From NCBI RefSeq assembly GCF_003315795.1, contig NZ_QMEY01000008.1, positions 248,001-312,000 on the forward strand: a stretch of DNA of 64,000 nt. The letters are read 5' to 3'. Numbering within the stretch: the stretch's first letter is position 1; each line of letters begins with the position of its first letter. Positions 18,898 to 26,219 of this stretch are shown here, piece by piece. The DNA is from Spongiactinospora rosea. GTDB lineage: Bacteria; Actinomycetota; Actinomycetes; Streptosporangiales; Streptosporangiaceae. The notes under the pieces are model-generated. The model was not told the DNA's origin and ran no database searches. It saw only the letters and a list, made by a program, of their open reading frames with translations. The translations under genes were made by a program, and so were the position numbers.

Positions 18898-19749
18898 TCA
18901 GCCCTGAACGTCCAGCGCGTTCCGTTCAAGCGCCGTTCGGATCCGGCCGAGCCATTCCGTGCCGAGCCGGCGGCCGTCCGGGAACTGGTCGTCCCGATCC
19001 CAGCGCCACGTCGTGACCATGGCGAGTACGAGAATCCGGCACTCGCGCAGCAACTCCTGATCGACATCCGGATAGTGCGCGCCGACCGCTTCGGGCGCGT
19101 GGGCGAGGTCGAACTCGACAGGCCCCCGGCAGCACGTCTCAAGGTCGATGAACAGCAGGCCGTGCTTCGTGTTGAGCAGGTTGCCCGGGTGGGGCTCGCC
19201 GTGCAGAAGCCGCCCGGTGCCGCCGCGGTCGCCGATGGTTCGGCGCAGGCTGCGCAGTGCGCCGCCGAGGAGCTCCCGGTCCGCGTCGGCGAGCTCCGGA
19301 GTACGGTCGCGGCTCGCCACGAGCCGCTGGGCCTCCTCGACCCGATCCGTGAAGTGCGGCGCCGGGACGTCGATGGTGCGCATGCCGGCGTGCAACCGCG
19401 CAAGCGCCTTGGCGTAGTCGGCGGGCGGGACCTCGCGGCGGGACACGGGCTCGTAGTAGGTCCACAGCGTGATCGCGAAGCCATCGCGCTCATGGACGCG
19501 TGGCTCCACCCGGGGCTCAAGAGCGGCCACGGGGCACCCGGACTCGGCCAGCCGCCGGGCGAGCTCGATCTCGAACCGCGCCACCTGATCGGCGATCGGG
19601 GCCACGCGGGCGAGCACGTCACAGGGCAGCAGGCGGAGGGTGAGCTTGTTCGAGTCGTGTAGCACGACCGCGTCGTCGGCCACCAGGCCGAGCGATGAGA
19701 CGACCGCCATCGCCGCGGCCACCGCCCGCGACACCTCCGACGCCTGCAT
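18898..19749 (-). CDS. Aminoglycoside phosphotransferase-like kinase
   Basis: The protein has 283 residues with the APH/choline-kinase fold: a Brenner-type catalytic loop LLHGEPHPGNLL at about residue 180 and the metal-binding LLFIDLETCCRGPVEFDLAH. In canonical APH the loop is HGDLHPGN; here the catalytic Asp position is Glu (HGEPHPGN), a variant I recall from related actinobacterial proteins. Start at ATG 19749, preceded by GAAGGG; in-frame extension upstream lacks protein-like character. Substrate cannot be told, and antibiotic resistance is not implied. Confidence 0.8.
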   Translation of the reverse strand: MQASEVSRAVAAAMAVVSSLGLVADDAVVLHDSNKLTLRLLPCDVLARVAPIADQVARFEIELARRLAESGCPVAALEPRVEPRVHERDGFAITLWTYYEPVSRREVPPADYAKALARLHAGMRTIDVPAPHFTDRVEEAQRLVASRDRTPELADADRELLGGALRSLRRTIGDRGGTGRLLHGEPHPGNLLNTKHGLLFIDLETCCRGPVEFDLAHAPEAVGAHYPDVDQELLRECRILVLAMVTTWRWDRDDQFPDGRRLGTEWLGRIRTALERNALDVQG

Positions 19750-20086
19750 CGTCACCCGCCCTTCTCTTCCCCGGACCCCGCCGTGGCCTCCACACGGTGC
19801 CGCCTGGAGCCCGGCACCACCGCACTGGTCATGATCGCAGGTGGCCTGACCCGGAGAGCGGCTTCTTCTTGGCGAAATTGATGGAGCCGTACTGCTCACG
19901 TGCGTGCCGACAGCCACGGCACCGGCAGATTAGCGGGCCCGCCCGCCGCTCGCCGCCGGCGGGGCGACCAGAAAGTGAGCAACGAATCGGCCTGGCGGAT
20001 GGTCAACGCCCTGGTGCAGGGTCTTCGCGGGCGGGGCGGATCATGTCTCGCGCACCTGGAAGTTCGCCTTATCAGAAGGAGAACGC

Positions 20087-22591
20087 GTGTCCCATCCCCC
20101 ATACCGCCGACGGCCGGCCCTCGGCCGGCTGATCGTCGGCGTGCTCGCCACCTTAAGCCTGGTCTTACCGGAGGGTACGGCACACGCCGAACCCGGCAAC
20201 GAAAAGATCGACAAGGCGGTCGTCGCGGACCTGAAGGACGGCAAGGCCAGTTACCTGGTCCGGCTCAAGGGCGAGGCGAGCCTCGCCACCGCCCGCGCGG
20301 CCACCACCAAGGCGGCCAAGGCCAAGGCGGTTCATGACGCCAAGTCCGCCCACGCGAACAGGTCCCAGGCCGGGCTGCGCCGGCTGCTGACCGAGCGGAA
20401 GGCCGAGCACACCCCGTTCTGGATCGTCAACGCCGTCAAGGTCACCGCGGACGCGGAGCTGACGAGCGAGATCGCCGCGCTCCCCGAGGTCACCGCCATC
20501 GACCCCATCGACACGATCGAAATGCCCGAGCCCAGGCCGGGCAAGGCCCAGCCGCAGGCAAAGGGCAAGGTCGCGAACGCGGTCGAGTGGAACATCGACC
20601 GCGTCAAGGCGCCACAGGTGTGGAACGAGCTGAACGACCGCGGTGAGGGCGTCGTCGTCGCCATCATCGACTCGTGGCCGGACTTCGACCACCCGGCGCT
20701 CGCCGCGCAGTACCGCGGCAGGCACGCCGACGGACGCGTGGATCACAACTACAACTGGTTCGACCCTCACCCGGAATGCGCGACCCTCGGTCCGTGCGGA
20801 ACGGAGGAGCACGGTACCCACGTGACCGGCACCGTGGCCGGGGCGAACGGCATCGGAGTCGCGCCTGGTGTCAAGTGGATCGCCGCCAGGGGCTGCGCGC
20901 ACGAGCGCTGCGATGAGACCTCGGTGATCGCGGCCGGGCAGTGGCTGATCGAGCCGACCGACCTGAACGGCCAGAACGTCCGTTACGACCTGGTACCCGA
21001 CATCGTGAACAACTCCTGGAGAATCCCCTCCGACAAGAGCTACGAGCACATCGTCGACAGTTGGATCGCGGCGGGGATCTTCCCGATGTTCGCCAACGGC
21101 AACGGCGGCGAAATGGGCTGTGGATCGAGCGACACGCCGGCGGTGTACCCCCAGAGCTACAGTACGGGCTCCTTCGACATCAACGGCGACCTCGGGCGTG
21201 GCTCGGCCACGGGCCCTGGGCGGGACGGGGACATCAAGCCGAACATCTCCGCCCCGGGAGTCAATATCCGCTCCTCGGCCCCCTACGGGGACTACCGGCT
21301 GATGAGCGGCACCTCGATGGCGTCGCCGCACGTGGTCGGCGCGGTGGCGCTGATGTGGTCGGCGGCGCCCTCGCTCCGGGGTGACATCGACGCCACCCGG
21401 CGGCTGCTCGACGACACCGCCATCGACATGCCCGCGTCCGACTGCGGCGGGACGCCGGACGACAACAACGTCTTCGGCGAGGGCGCGCTGGACGCGTACG
21501 CCGCGGTGCGGGCCGTGCCCGACGACGCGCTCGGCGACCTGCGCGGCACGGTCACCTCGGGCGGCAGGCCCCTGCGCGACGCCGAGGTGCGGGTAACGAC
21601 CTCCTCCGGCCACAAGGTGGGCACGGCGGCGGACGGCGGCTACTCGCTGCTGCGCCTGCCGCCGGGCCGGTACGAGATCACGGCGTCGAAGTTCGGCCAC
21701 CGGAGCGCCACCCGGACCGTGACCGTCGTGGACGGGCAGGTCGCGACCGGGAACCTCGACCTGCTCCGGCTGCCGCACGGCACGGTGACCGGCACGGTCA
21801 CCGCCGGCGGCGCAGCGGAAGCGGGTGCCACGGTGCTGGTGCCCGGCACGCCGGCCAAGGCGGTCACCGACACCTCGGGTCGTTATCAGATCACCCTCCC
21901 GCACGGCTCCTATCGGCTGGAGACCTCCGGTGCCTCGCACTGCGTGACCACCGCCGCCCACCAGGTCACGGTCGCCGGGAACGTGACGAGGAACGTCGGA
22001 CTGGATGTGCGGCGGGACACGTTCGGGTACACGTGCGAGGCCGGCACCGAGCCGTACGTCGCGGGCACCGACCGGCTCTCCTTCCCCATGCAGGCGAGGC
22101 TGCCGTTCGCGATGCCGTTCTACGGGGGAACCTACTCCGAGGTCTGGATCGAGCCCAACGGGGTGATCTCCTTCGAGACCGTCTCCAACAACGGCCGCAC
22201 CCCTCTGCTGAATCCGGCACTCCCGAACCTCGCCCTCTATCCGTATTGGGCGACCCTGAACGTGGACGCGGAGTCCGACATCTACGCCGGTACGTTCGGC
22301 ACCGCCCCCAATCGAACCTTCGTGGTCGAGTGGCGGAACGTCCGCATCGACGACCCAGCGGACAGCACCGACCGTCTGTCGTTCTCGGTGCTGCTCGGTG
22401 AGGACGGCACGATCAGCTACCGCTACAAGGACGTGGACGGCACCAGTGACCACGGCGTGTCCGCGACGATCGGCATCGAGAACGCCGATGGCACTGACGC
22501 GTTCCAGTACTCCCACGACACCCCGTCGATCAAGAACGGGCAGAGCCTGACCTTCACCGCCGGCCCCCCTGGCACCGCCCACGGGCGGTAG
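20087..22591 (+). CDS. Secreted subtilisin-like protease (S8) with carboxypeptidase-regulatory-like domains
   Basis: This is an 834-residue exported serine protease. A signal peptide (to about residue 34, TAHAEPG) is followed by an I9-like propeptide (about 40-150). The catalytic triad is visible: Asp in VVVAIIDSWPDFDHP (about 193), His in EEHGTHVTG (about 240), oxyanion Asn in FANGNGG (about 338), Ser in SGTSMASPHVVGA (about 406). The Asp motif reads DSWPDF rather than the usual DTGVD. Two carboxypeptidase-regulatory-like beta-sandwiches follow (about 485-640), each with GxYxxxLPxGxY, then a C-terminal beta-rich domain (about 650-830). GTG start with AGAAGGAGAA upstream. It probably acts in extracellular protein degradation or processing. 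A terminator hairpin lies downstream. Confidence 0.9.
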   Translation: MSHPPYRRRPALGRLIVGVLATLSLVLPEGTAHAEPGNEKIDKAVVADLKDGKASYLVRLKGEASLATARAATTKAAKAKAVHDAKSAHANRSQAGLRRLLTERKAEHTPFWIVNAVKVTADAELTSEIAALPEVTAIDPIDTIEMPEPRPGKAQPQAKGKVANAVEWNIDRVKAPQVWNELNDRGEGVVVAIIDSWPDFDHPALAAQYRGRHADGRVDHNYNWFDPHPECATLGPCGTEEHGTHVTGTVAGANGIGVAPGVKWIAARGCAHERCDETSVIAAGQWLIEPTDLNGQNVRYDLVPDIVNNSWRIPSDKSYEHIVDSWIAAGIFPMFANGNGGEMGCGSSDTPAVYPQSYSTGSFDINGDLGRGSATGPGRDGDIKPNISAPGVNIRSSAPYGDYRLMSGTSMASPHVVGAVALMWSAAPSLRGDIDATRRLLDDTAIDMPASDCGGTPDDNNVFGEGALDAYAAVRAVPDDALGDLRGTVTSGGRPLRDAEVRVTTSSGHKVGTAADGGYSLLRLPPGRYEITASKFGHRSATRTVTVVDGQVATGNLDLLRLPHGTVTGTVTAGGAAEAGATVLVPGTPAKAVTDTSGRYQITLPHGSYRLETSGASHCVTTAAHQVTVAGNVTRNVGLDVRRDTFGYTCEAGTEPYVAGTDRLSFPMQARLPFAMPFYGGTYSEVWIEPNGVISFETVSNNGRTPLLNPALPNLALYPYWATLNVDAESDIYAGTFGTAPNRTFVVEWRNVRIDDPADSTDRLSFSVLLGEDGTISYRYKDVDGTSDHGVSATIGIENADGTDAFQYSHDTPSIKNGQSLTFTAGPPGTAHGR

Positions 22592-22678
22592 CCGACCACC
22601 ACCATCAGTGGAGTCGGCATCAGAGCAACGTCACATGCGCCTGTGGTCGCGGCCAAGGTGTTGACGGCAAGCGACAAA

Positions 22679-22748
22679 GAGAACGGGCGGGACTCCGTGG
22701 GACTGGAGGCCCGCCCGTACTTGTGCTGCCTGTCCTGGTCAGCGGCTG
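22679..22748. repeat. 70-bp dispersed repeat containing a terminator hairpin, copy 1
   Basis: This 70-base segment recurs at 52128-52197 with about 5 mismatches, all in the stretch after the hairpin. It contains a 14-bp stem (ACGGGCGGGACTCC against GGAGGCCCGCCCGT, one mismatch) with loop GTGGGACT, about 90 bases after the protease stop. It likely terminates that gene. The sequence from 22592 to 22938 otherwise shows no gene. Confidence 0.75.
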
Positions 22749-22938
22749 AGTCCCGCGCCCGGGTTCGAGGCCACACGATCGTGGGCGTTCCGTGGCAGGA
22801 ATGTGCCCGGCAGCTTGCTGCCCGATGGTCGTACTTTGCCCAGGGCGACCGGCGGGAATGACGTAGCGCGATACGGCCGGCCACGGACATCGGCCGGCGC
22901 TACTCCAGCACCTGGTGGTCCTACGAATGGGGAGAACC

Positions 22939-23631
22939 ATGCAGTTCGATCGCTCGGCGGTCATGCAGGTTTTGAGCGATGTCAGGGAACTCGGCCTCGT
23001 CAGCGAAGTGGAGCGGAGCGAGATACTTTCGGTGTTCACGCCGGAGTTTCCCTATGCGGCGATGCTGCGGCACACCGACTCCGTGCACGCGCACATCAAG
23101 GTGGACGACGTCGATGCGCTGCCGCACCTCCGGCTGAAGGAACTCGGATATCGCCCCGAGAACGCCGAGCCCGGATACATCAAGTACACCACGGACGCCG
23201 CGATCCACCTCATCTTCTCCTCCATCCCGATCGCCCAGGACGACAACCTGCCCGGTGCCGTCGTCCTGTCGAAGCCGTTCATGGACCACGTCGGCATAGA
23301 CATGCGAGACGAGGCCGCGCCGACGTTCGTGGCGTTCGAGAACGTGCCGGCGCGGGCGGCCGAACTCGGCTGGCGTGAAGTGCCCCAAGGGGATTCCGGT
23401 CCCGTCCACTGCTGTCACACCCAGGTCAAGTCCAAGCACTGGGTCTACCCTCCGGAGGGGTGGCAGGGATGGCGACGGCCGATCGAATTCGCCTTCGGCA
23501 CACTCGTGATCTTCGACAAGAAGATGGGGTGCGACCTTCGCCCGCTCGACCCCGGCCATCGGCTGGCCGAGAAGGGTTCGCCGTGCTGCGGCACGGCCGT
23601 CGCGTCGCCCGACACCGCTTCGGCCCGGTAA
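22939..23631 (+). CDS. Unknown two-part protein paired with a metallophosphoesterase-like gene
   Basis: I do not recognise this 230-residue protein. Start chosen at ATG 22939 because GGGGAGA lies 3 bases before it; two in-frame alternatives lie upstream (22915, 22927). The first half has HTDSVHAHIKVDDVDALPHL and the second has SGPVHCCHTQVKSKHWVYPP followed by RRPIEFAFGTLVIFDKKMGC, with several Cys and His residues that might bind metal. No signal peptide or membrane segment. It lies 22 bases upstream of the metallophosphoesterase-like gene and is surely co-transcribed with it; a TrmB/LuxR regulator follows convergently. Role unknown. Confidence 0.75.
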   Translation: MQFDRSAVMQVLSDVRELGLVSEVERSEILSVFTPEFPYAAMLRHTDSVHAHIKVDDVDALPHLRLKELGYRPENAEPGYIKYTTDAAIHLIFSSIPIAQDDNLPGAVVLSKPFMDHVGIDMRDEAAPTFVAFENVPARAAELGWREVPQGDSGPVHCCHTQVKSKHWVYPPEGWQGWRRPIEFAFGTLVIFDKKMGCDLRPLDPGHRLAEKGSPCCGTAVASPDTASAR

Positions 23632-23653
23632 GGCCAAAGGGCGGGGTGAACGG

Positions 23654-24880
23654 ATGAGGATCGCCGTCTGCGGCGGGGTCTATTCCAATCCATGGGCCCT
23701 TCGCGCGTTCGTGGCCGACGCCCGCCGCAACCGCGCTGATCGCCTGTACTGCCTGGGCGACCTCGGTGGGTACGGGACCGAGCCGAACGCGGTCTGGCCG
23801 CTGCTGGTCGATAATGACGTCACCTGCATCGCCGGAAACTACGACGTGGCGATCGCCGCGGCGGACGAGGATTGCGGCTGCGGATATCGGGACCCGCGCG
23901 ACCGGGAATTCAGCGCGATCATGTACGACTTCACCCTGCGTAACACCGATCGCCGGTTCGCCGCCTGGATGGGCGGCCTGCGAACCGAGCGGAGAGAGAA
24001 ACTGGCGGGCTGTGATGTCCATTTCGTGCACGGCTCGACCATCGGCCTCAATGACTTCTGGTGGGAATCGCTACCGGAATCCGAGCATGTCCGCCGGGTG
24101 GCTGCCAGCGGCGCGGACGTCATCCTCTGCACCCATTCAGGACTGCCCTGGATCCGCCGTGCCGGATCAAGCCTGGTGGTGAACGTCGGGGTCATCGGGA
24201 AGCCCGCCAACGACGGTGACCGGCGAGTCCGGTACGCATTGATCGATCTCGACGATGGTGCCGCGAAGGCGCAGATCGTTCGCCTTCACTACGACTGGCG
24301 GTCGCAGGCGAAGGCGTTGCGCGATGCCGAGTTCCCCGGCGCCTTCGCACGCACCATAGTCACCGGATGGTGGACCACATGCCTGGAAGTGCTGCCTGCC
24401 GCTGAGCGGGCCGATGGGCTTTTCCACGTTTACGACTCCAGCGTCCCGAAATTGCTGAAAGCCCTCGGGATCGACGAGGACGCCTGGCCGGACCCCGATC
24501 CCGCCATCCCTGTCCGTTCCCTGCGGGGTTCACCCCTGCTGCCGGACCGCATCTGGTACGTCGATCCCCCGATCGAGATCGACGAACTGGCGGAAGCGGG
24601 AGCCGCCCGCGAAATCACCCCTGTACGTCCCGGCCACGACGCCCCGGCGATGCGCCCATTCGGCGAATCTCGGTTGCCGCTCCCAGAACTGACCCTCACG
24701 GCCGAGGGATGGGCGTGGCACCCGCAACTGGTCGATCAGGCGCCCTTCCTGTCACACCCCGCCGAACTACCGTCCGCCGCGACCTTCGCGCATGCGGCCC
24801 GACGCAGAGCCGTCCGGCTTTTGCTGGAGGAACTACAGGCCCAGAACATCCTGCTGTCACCGATTCACTGCGCCGGCTGA
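23654..24880 (+). CDS. Degenerate metallophosphoesterase family protein
   Basis: The protein has 408 residues. Residues 1-230 follow the order of calcineurin-like phosphoesterases: an N-terminal strand MRIAVCGGVYSNPWALRAF, then CLGDLGGYGTEPN, IAGNYD, HFVHGST and LCTHSGLPW. The usual first metal-binding motif DxH is replaced by GGVY and the GNHD box reads GNYD, so two canonical ligands are missing. ILCTHSG replaces GHTH. The C-terminal 180 residues (GWWTTCLEVLPAAER) are a family-specific extension with no domain I recognise. It may bind a different metal or act in a pathway-specific hydrolysis. Co-transcribed with the unknown gene before it. Confidence 0.75.
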   Translation: MRIAVCGGVYSNPWALRAFVADARRNRADRLYCLGDLGGYGTEPNAVWPLLVDNDVTCIAGNYDVAIAAADEDCGCGYRDPRDREFSAIMYDFTLRNTDRRFAAWMGGLRTERREKLAGCDVHFVHGSTIGLNDFWWESLPESEHVRRVAASGADVILCTHSGLPWIRRAGSSLVVNVGVIGKPANDGDRRVRYALIDLDDGAAKAQIVRLHYDWRSQAKALRDAEFPGAFARTIVTGWWTTCLEVLPAAERADGLFHVYDSSVPKLLKALGIDEDAWPDPDPAIPVRSLRGSPLLPDRIWYVDPPIEIDELAEAGAAREITPVRPGHDAPAMRPFGESRLPLPELTLTAEGWAWHPQLVDQAPFLSHPAELPSAATFAHAARRRAVRLLLEELQAQNILLSPIHCAG

Positions 24881-24899
24881 ACGACCGAGGAGTACAGCC

Positions 24900-25880
24900 T
24901 TAACAGGTGATCCAGCCGCGTTCCGCGGCCCTGACCCCTGCCTCGAACCTGCTTCGCGCACCCAGTCGCTCCATCAGGCCGGCGACTATGCGGCGGTGGG
25001 TCCGGACGCCGATTCCCAGCATCTTGCTCGCACGCTGGTCGGTCAGACCCTGCGCGAGCAATCGAAGGACTTCACGCTCTTGTGAGGTGACACCGTCCTC
25101 GCTTGAGATGGCGGCCTTCACCCCGAAGGGGGTCGCAGAATGCCAGATCTGTTCGAAAAGAGCGGACAGCGCCGCGATGATGCCCGCCCCGAAAACCTCC
25201 ACGGCGCCTTTCGGCTGCTCCAGCGGATCGACCGGGACCAGCGCCACCTCACGATCGAAAATCACCGCCCACACCGGCAGTACGGGCGCGGTGCGAATTT
25301 CGCCCTGGGGCCGAGGCAGCCGGCGAATGTGATCGAGCACGGAAGAATCGCCGCGCGCGCTCTCCTGGCAGATGGTGTGGATGACCACGCCCCTGCCGAG
25401 GAGGAGGTCATCGACCGGCCGCCACGCGTCCAGCATCGCGGTCGCCTGCCGCCCCGGGAGGATCGCCAGGCGTTCGCGTTTGGCCTGACGGCTCAGCGTC
25501 CCAAGGCGCGCCTCGACCGCGTACATGCCGTCCAGGCGGTCGTATCCATGGCGCGCCCCGGTGACGCACAACCGGTTGTATTCGTCGATCAGGCGGTTGA
25601 CCGTCTGCTCGGTCGTGACGAACGCCTTCTGCCGGTGCAGGAGGTCCGCCCGCTGCCGTTGCAGCAGCATATGAAGCGCGACGCTGGGATCGGCCGGCCG
25701 AAGGAAACCCCGCGACCTGTGCACCAACGAGAGTTCGACCAGTGCGTCGACGGCCTGCTCGACGCTCGTCTCCGAAACGCCGATCTCGGCGGCGATTTTC
25801 GCGGTGTCCCATTCGGGCCGGCGGAGCAGGAGGCGATAGACGGCGTCGGCGTGGTCGGACAGGCCCCATTGCTGAAGCAT
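24900..25880 (-). CDS. TrmB-like/LuxR-type transcriptional regulator
   Basis: The protein has 326 residues. The N-terminus (ADAVYRLLLRRPEWDTAKIA...VSETSVEQAVDAL) is a TrmB-like winged helix, the middle has a PLD-like fold (about 100-230) and the C-terminus is a LuxR HTH (TSQEREVLRLLAQGLTDQRA, then GVRTHRRIVAGLMERLGA). This layout is common among pathway-specific regulators in actinomycetes, often beside specialised-metabolite genes. It converges with the phosphoesterase-like gene, 19 bases away. No phosphoacceptor domain is present; the ligand or signal is unknown. Confidence 0.8.
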   Translation of the reverse strand: MLQQWGLSDHADAVYRLLLRRPEWDTAKIAAEIGVSETSVEQAVDALVELSLVHRSRGFLRPADPSVALHMLLQRQRADLLHRQKAFVTTEQTVNRLIDEYNRLCVTGARHGYDRLDGMYAVEARLGTLSRQAKRERLAILPGRQATAMLDAWRPVDDLLLGRGVVIHTICQESARGDSSVLDHIRRLPRPQGEIRTAPVLPVWAVIFDREVALVPVDPLEQPKGAVEVFGAGIIAALSALFEQIWHSATPFGVKAAISSEDGVTSQEREVLRLLAQGLTDQRASKMLGIGVRTHRRIVAGLMERLGARSRFEAGVRAAERGWITC

Positions 25881-26077
25881 GCTTCCCCCAGGAGCACCCG
25901 GTTCGTGACAAAGACCGTTCGGTAAGGCACCGCCTCGACTCGGTCATATCAAACGAAAATGACCCGGAGGGATTTTCTCCCGCGCCCGGCGGTGGCCGTG
26001 TGTGACGATGGAGTGACCCGATCGTGATCGGTGGGGTCGTTGACGCCCACCGTGGCCCTGGGCACTATGGAGCTTGC

Positions 26078-26109
26078 ATAGAAGGCCATCTATAAAGACG
26101 GCCTTCTAT
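26078..26109. promoter_or_regulatory. 32-bp dyad upstream of the molybdoenzyme gene
   Basis: Perfect 10-bp inverted repeat ATAGAAGGCC (26078-26087) and GGCCTTCTAT (26100-26109) with 12 bases between, 110 bases before the molybdoenzyme start, in an AT-rich promoter-like patch. ArsR-type operator is inferred because other ars genes here have comparable CTATA-rich upstream sites. The gap 25881-26219 otherwise holds no gene. Confidence 0.5.
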
Positions 26110-26219
26110 ACCAACATGTATCGATATAGCGACATCGGTACTCGCACGTCTCGTACCACGCCCGGCCCGAAATGCCGGTCGGGCGACCGATCGCCATCGC
26201 ACGTGGACGGGAGCACGCC

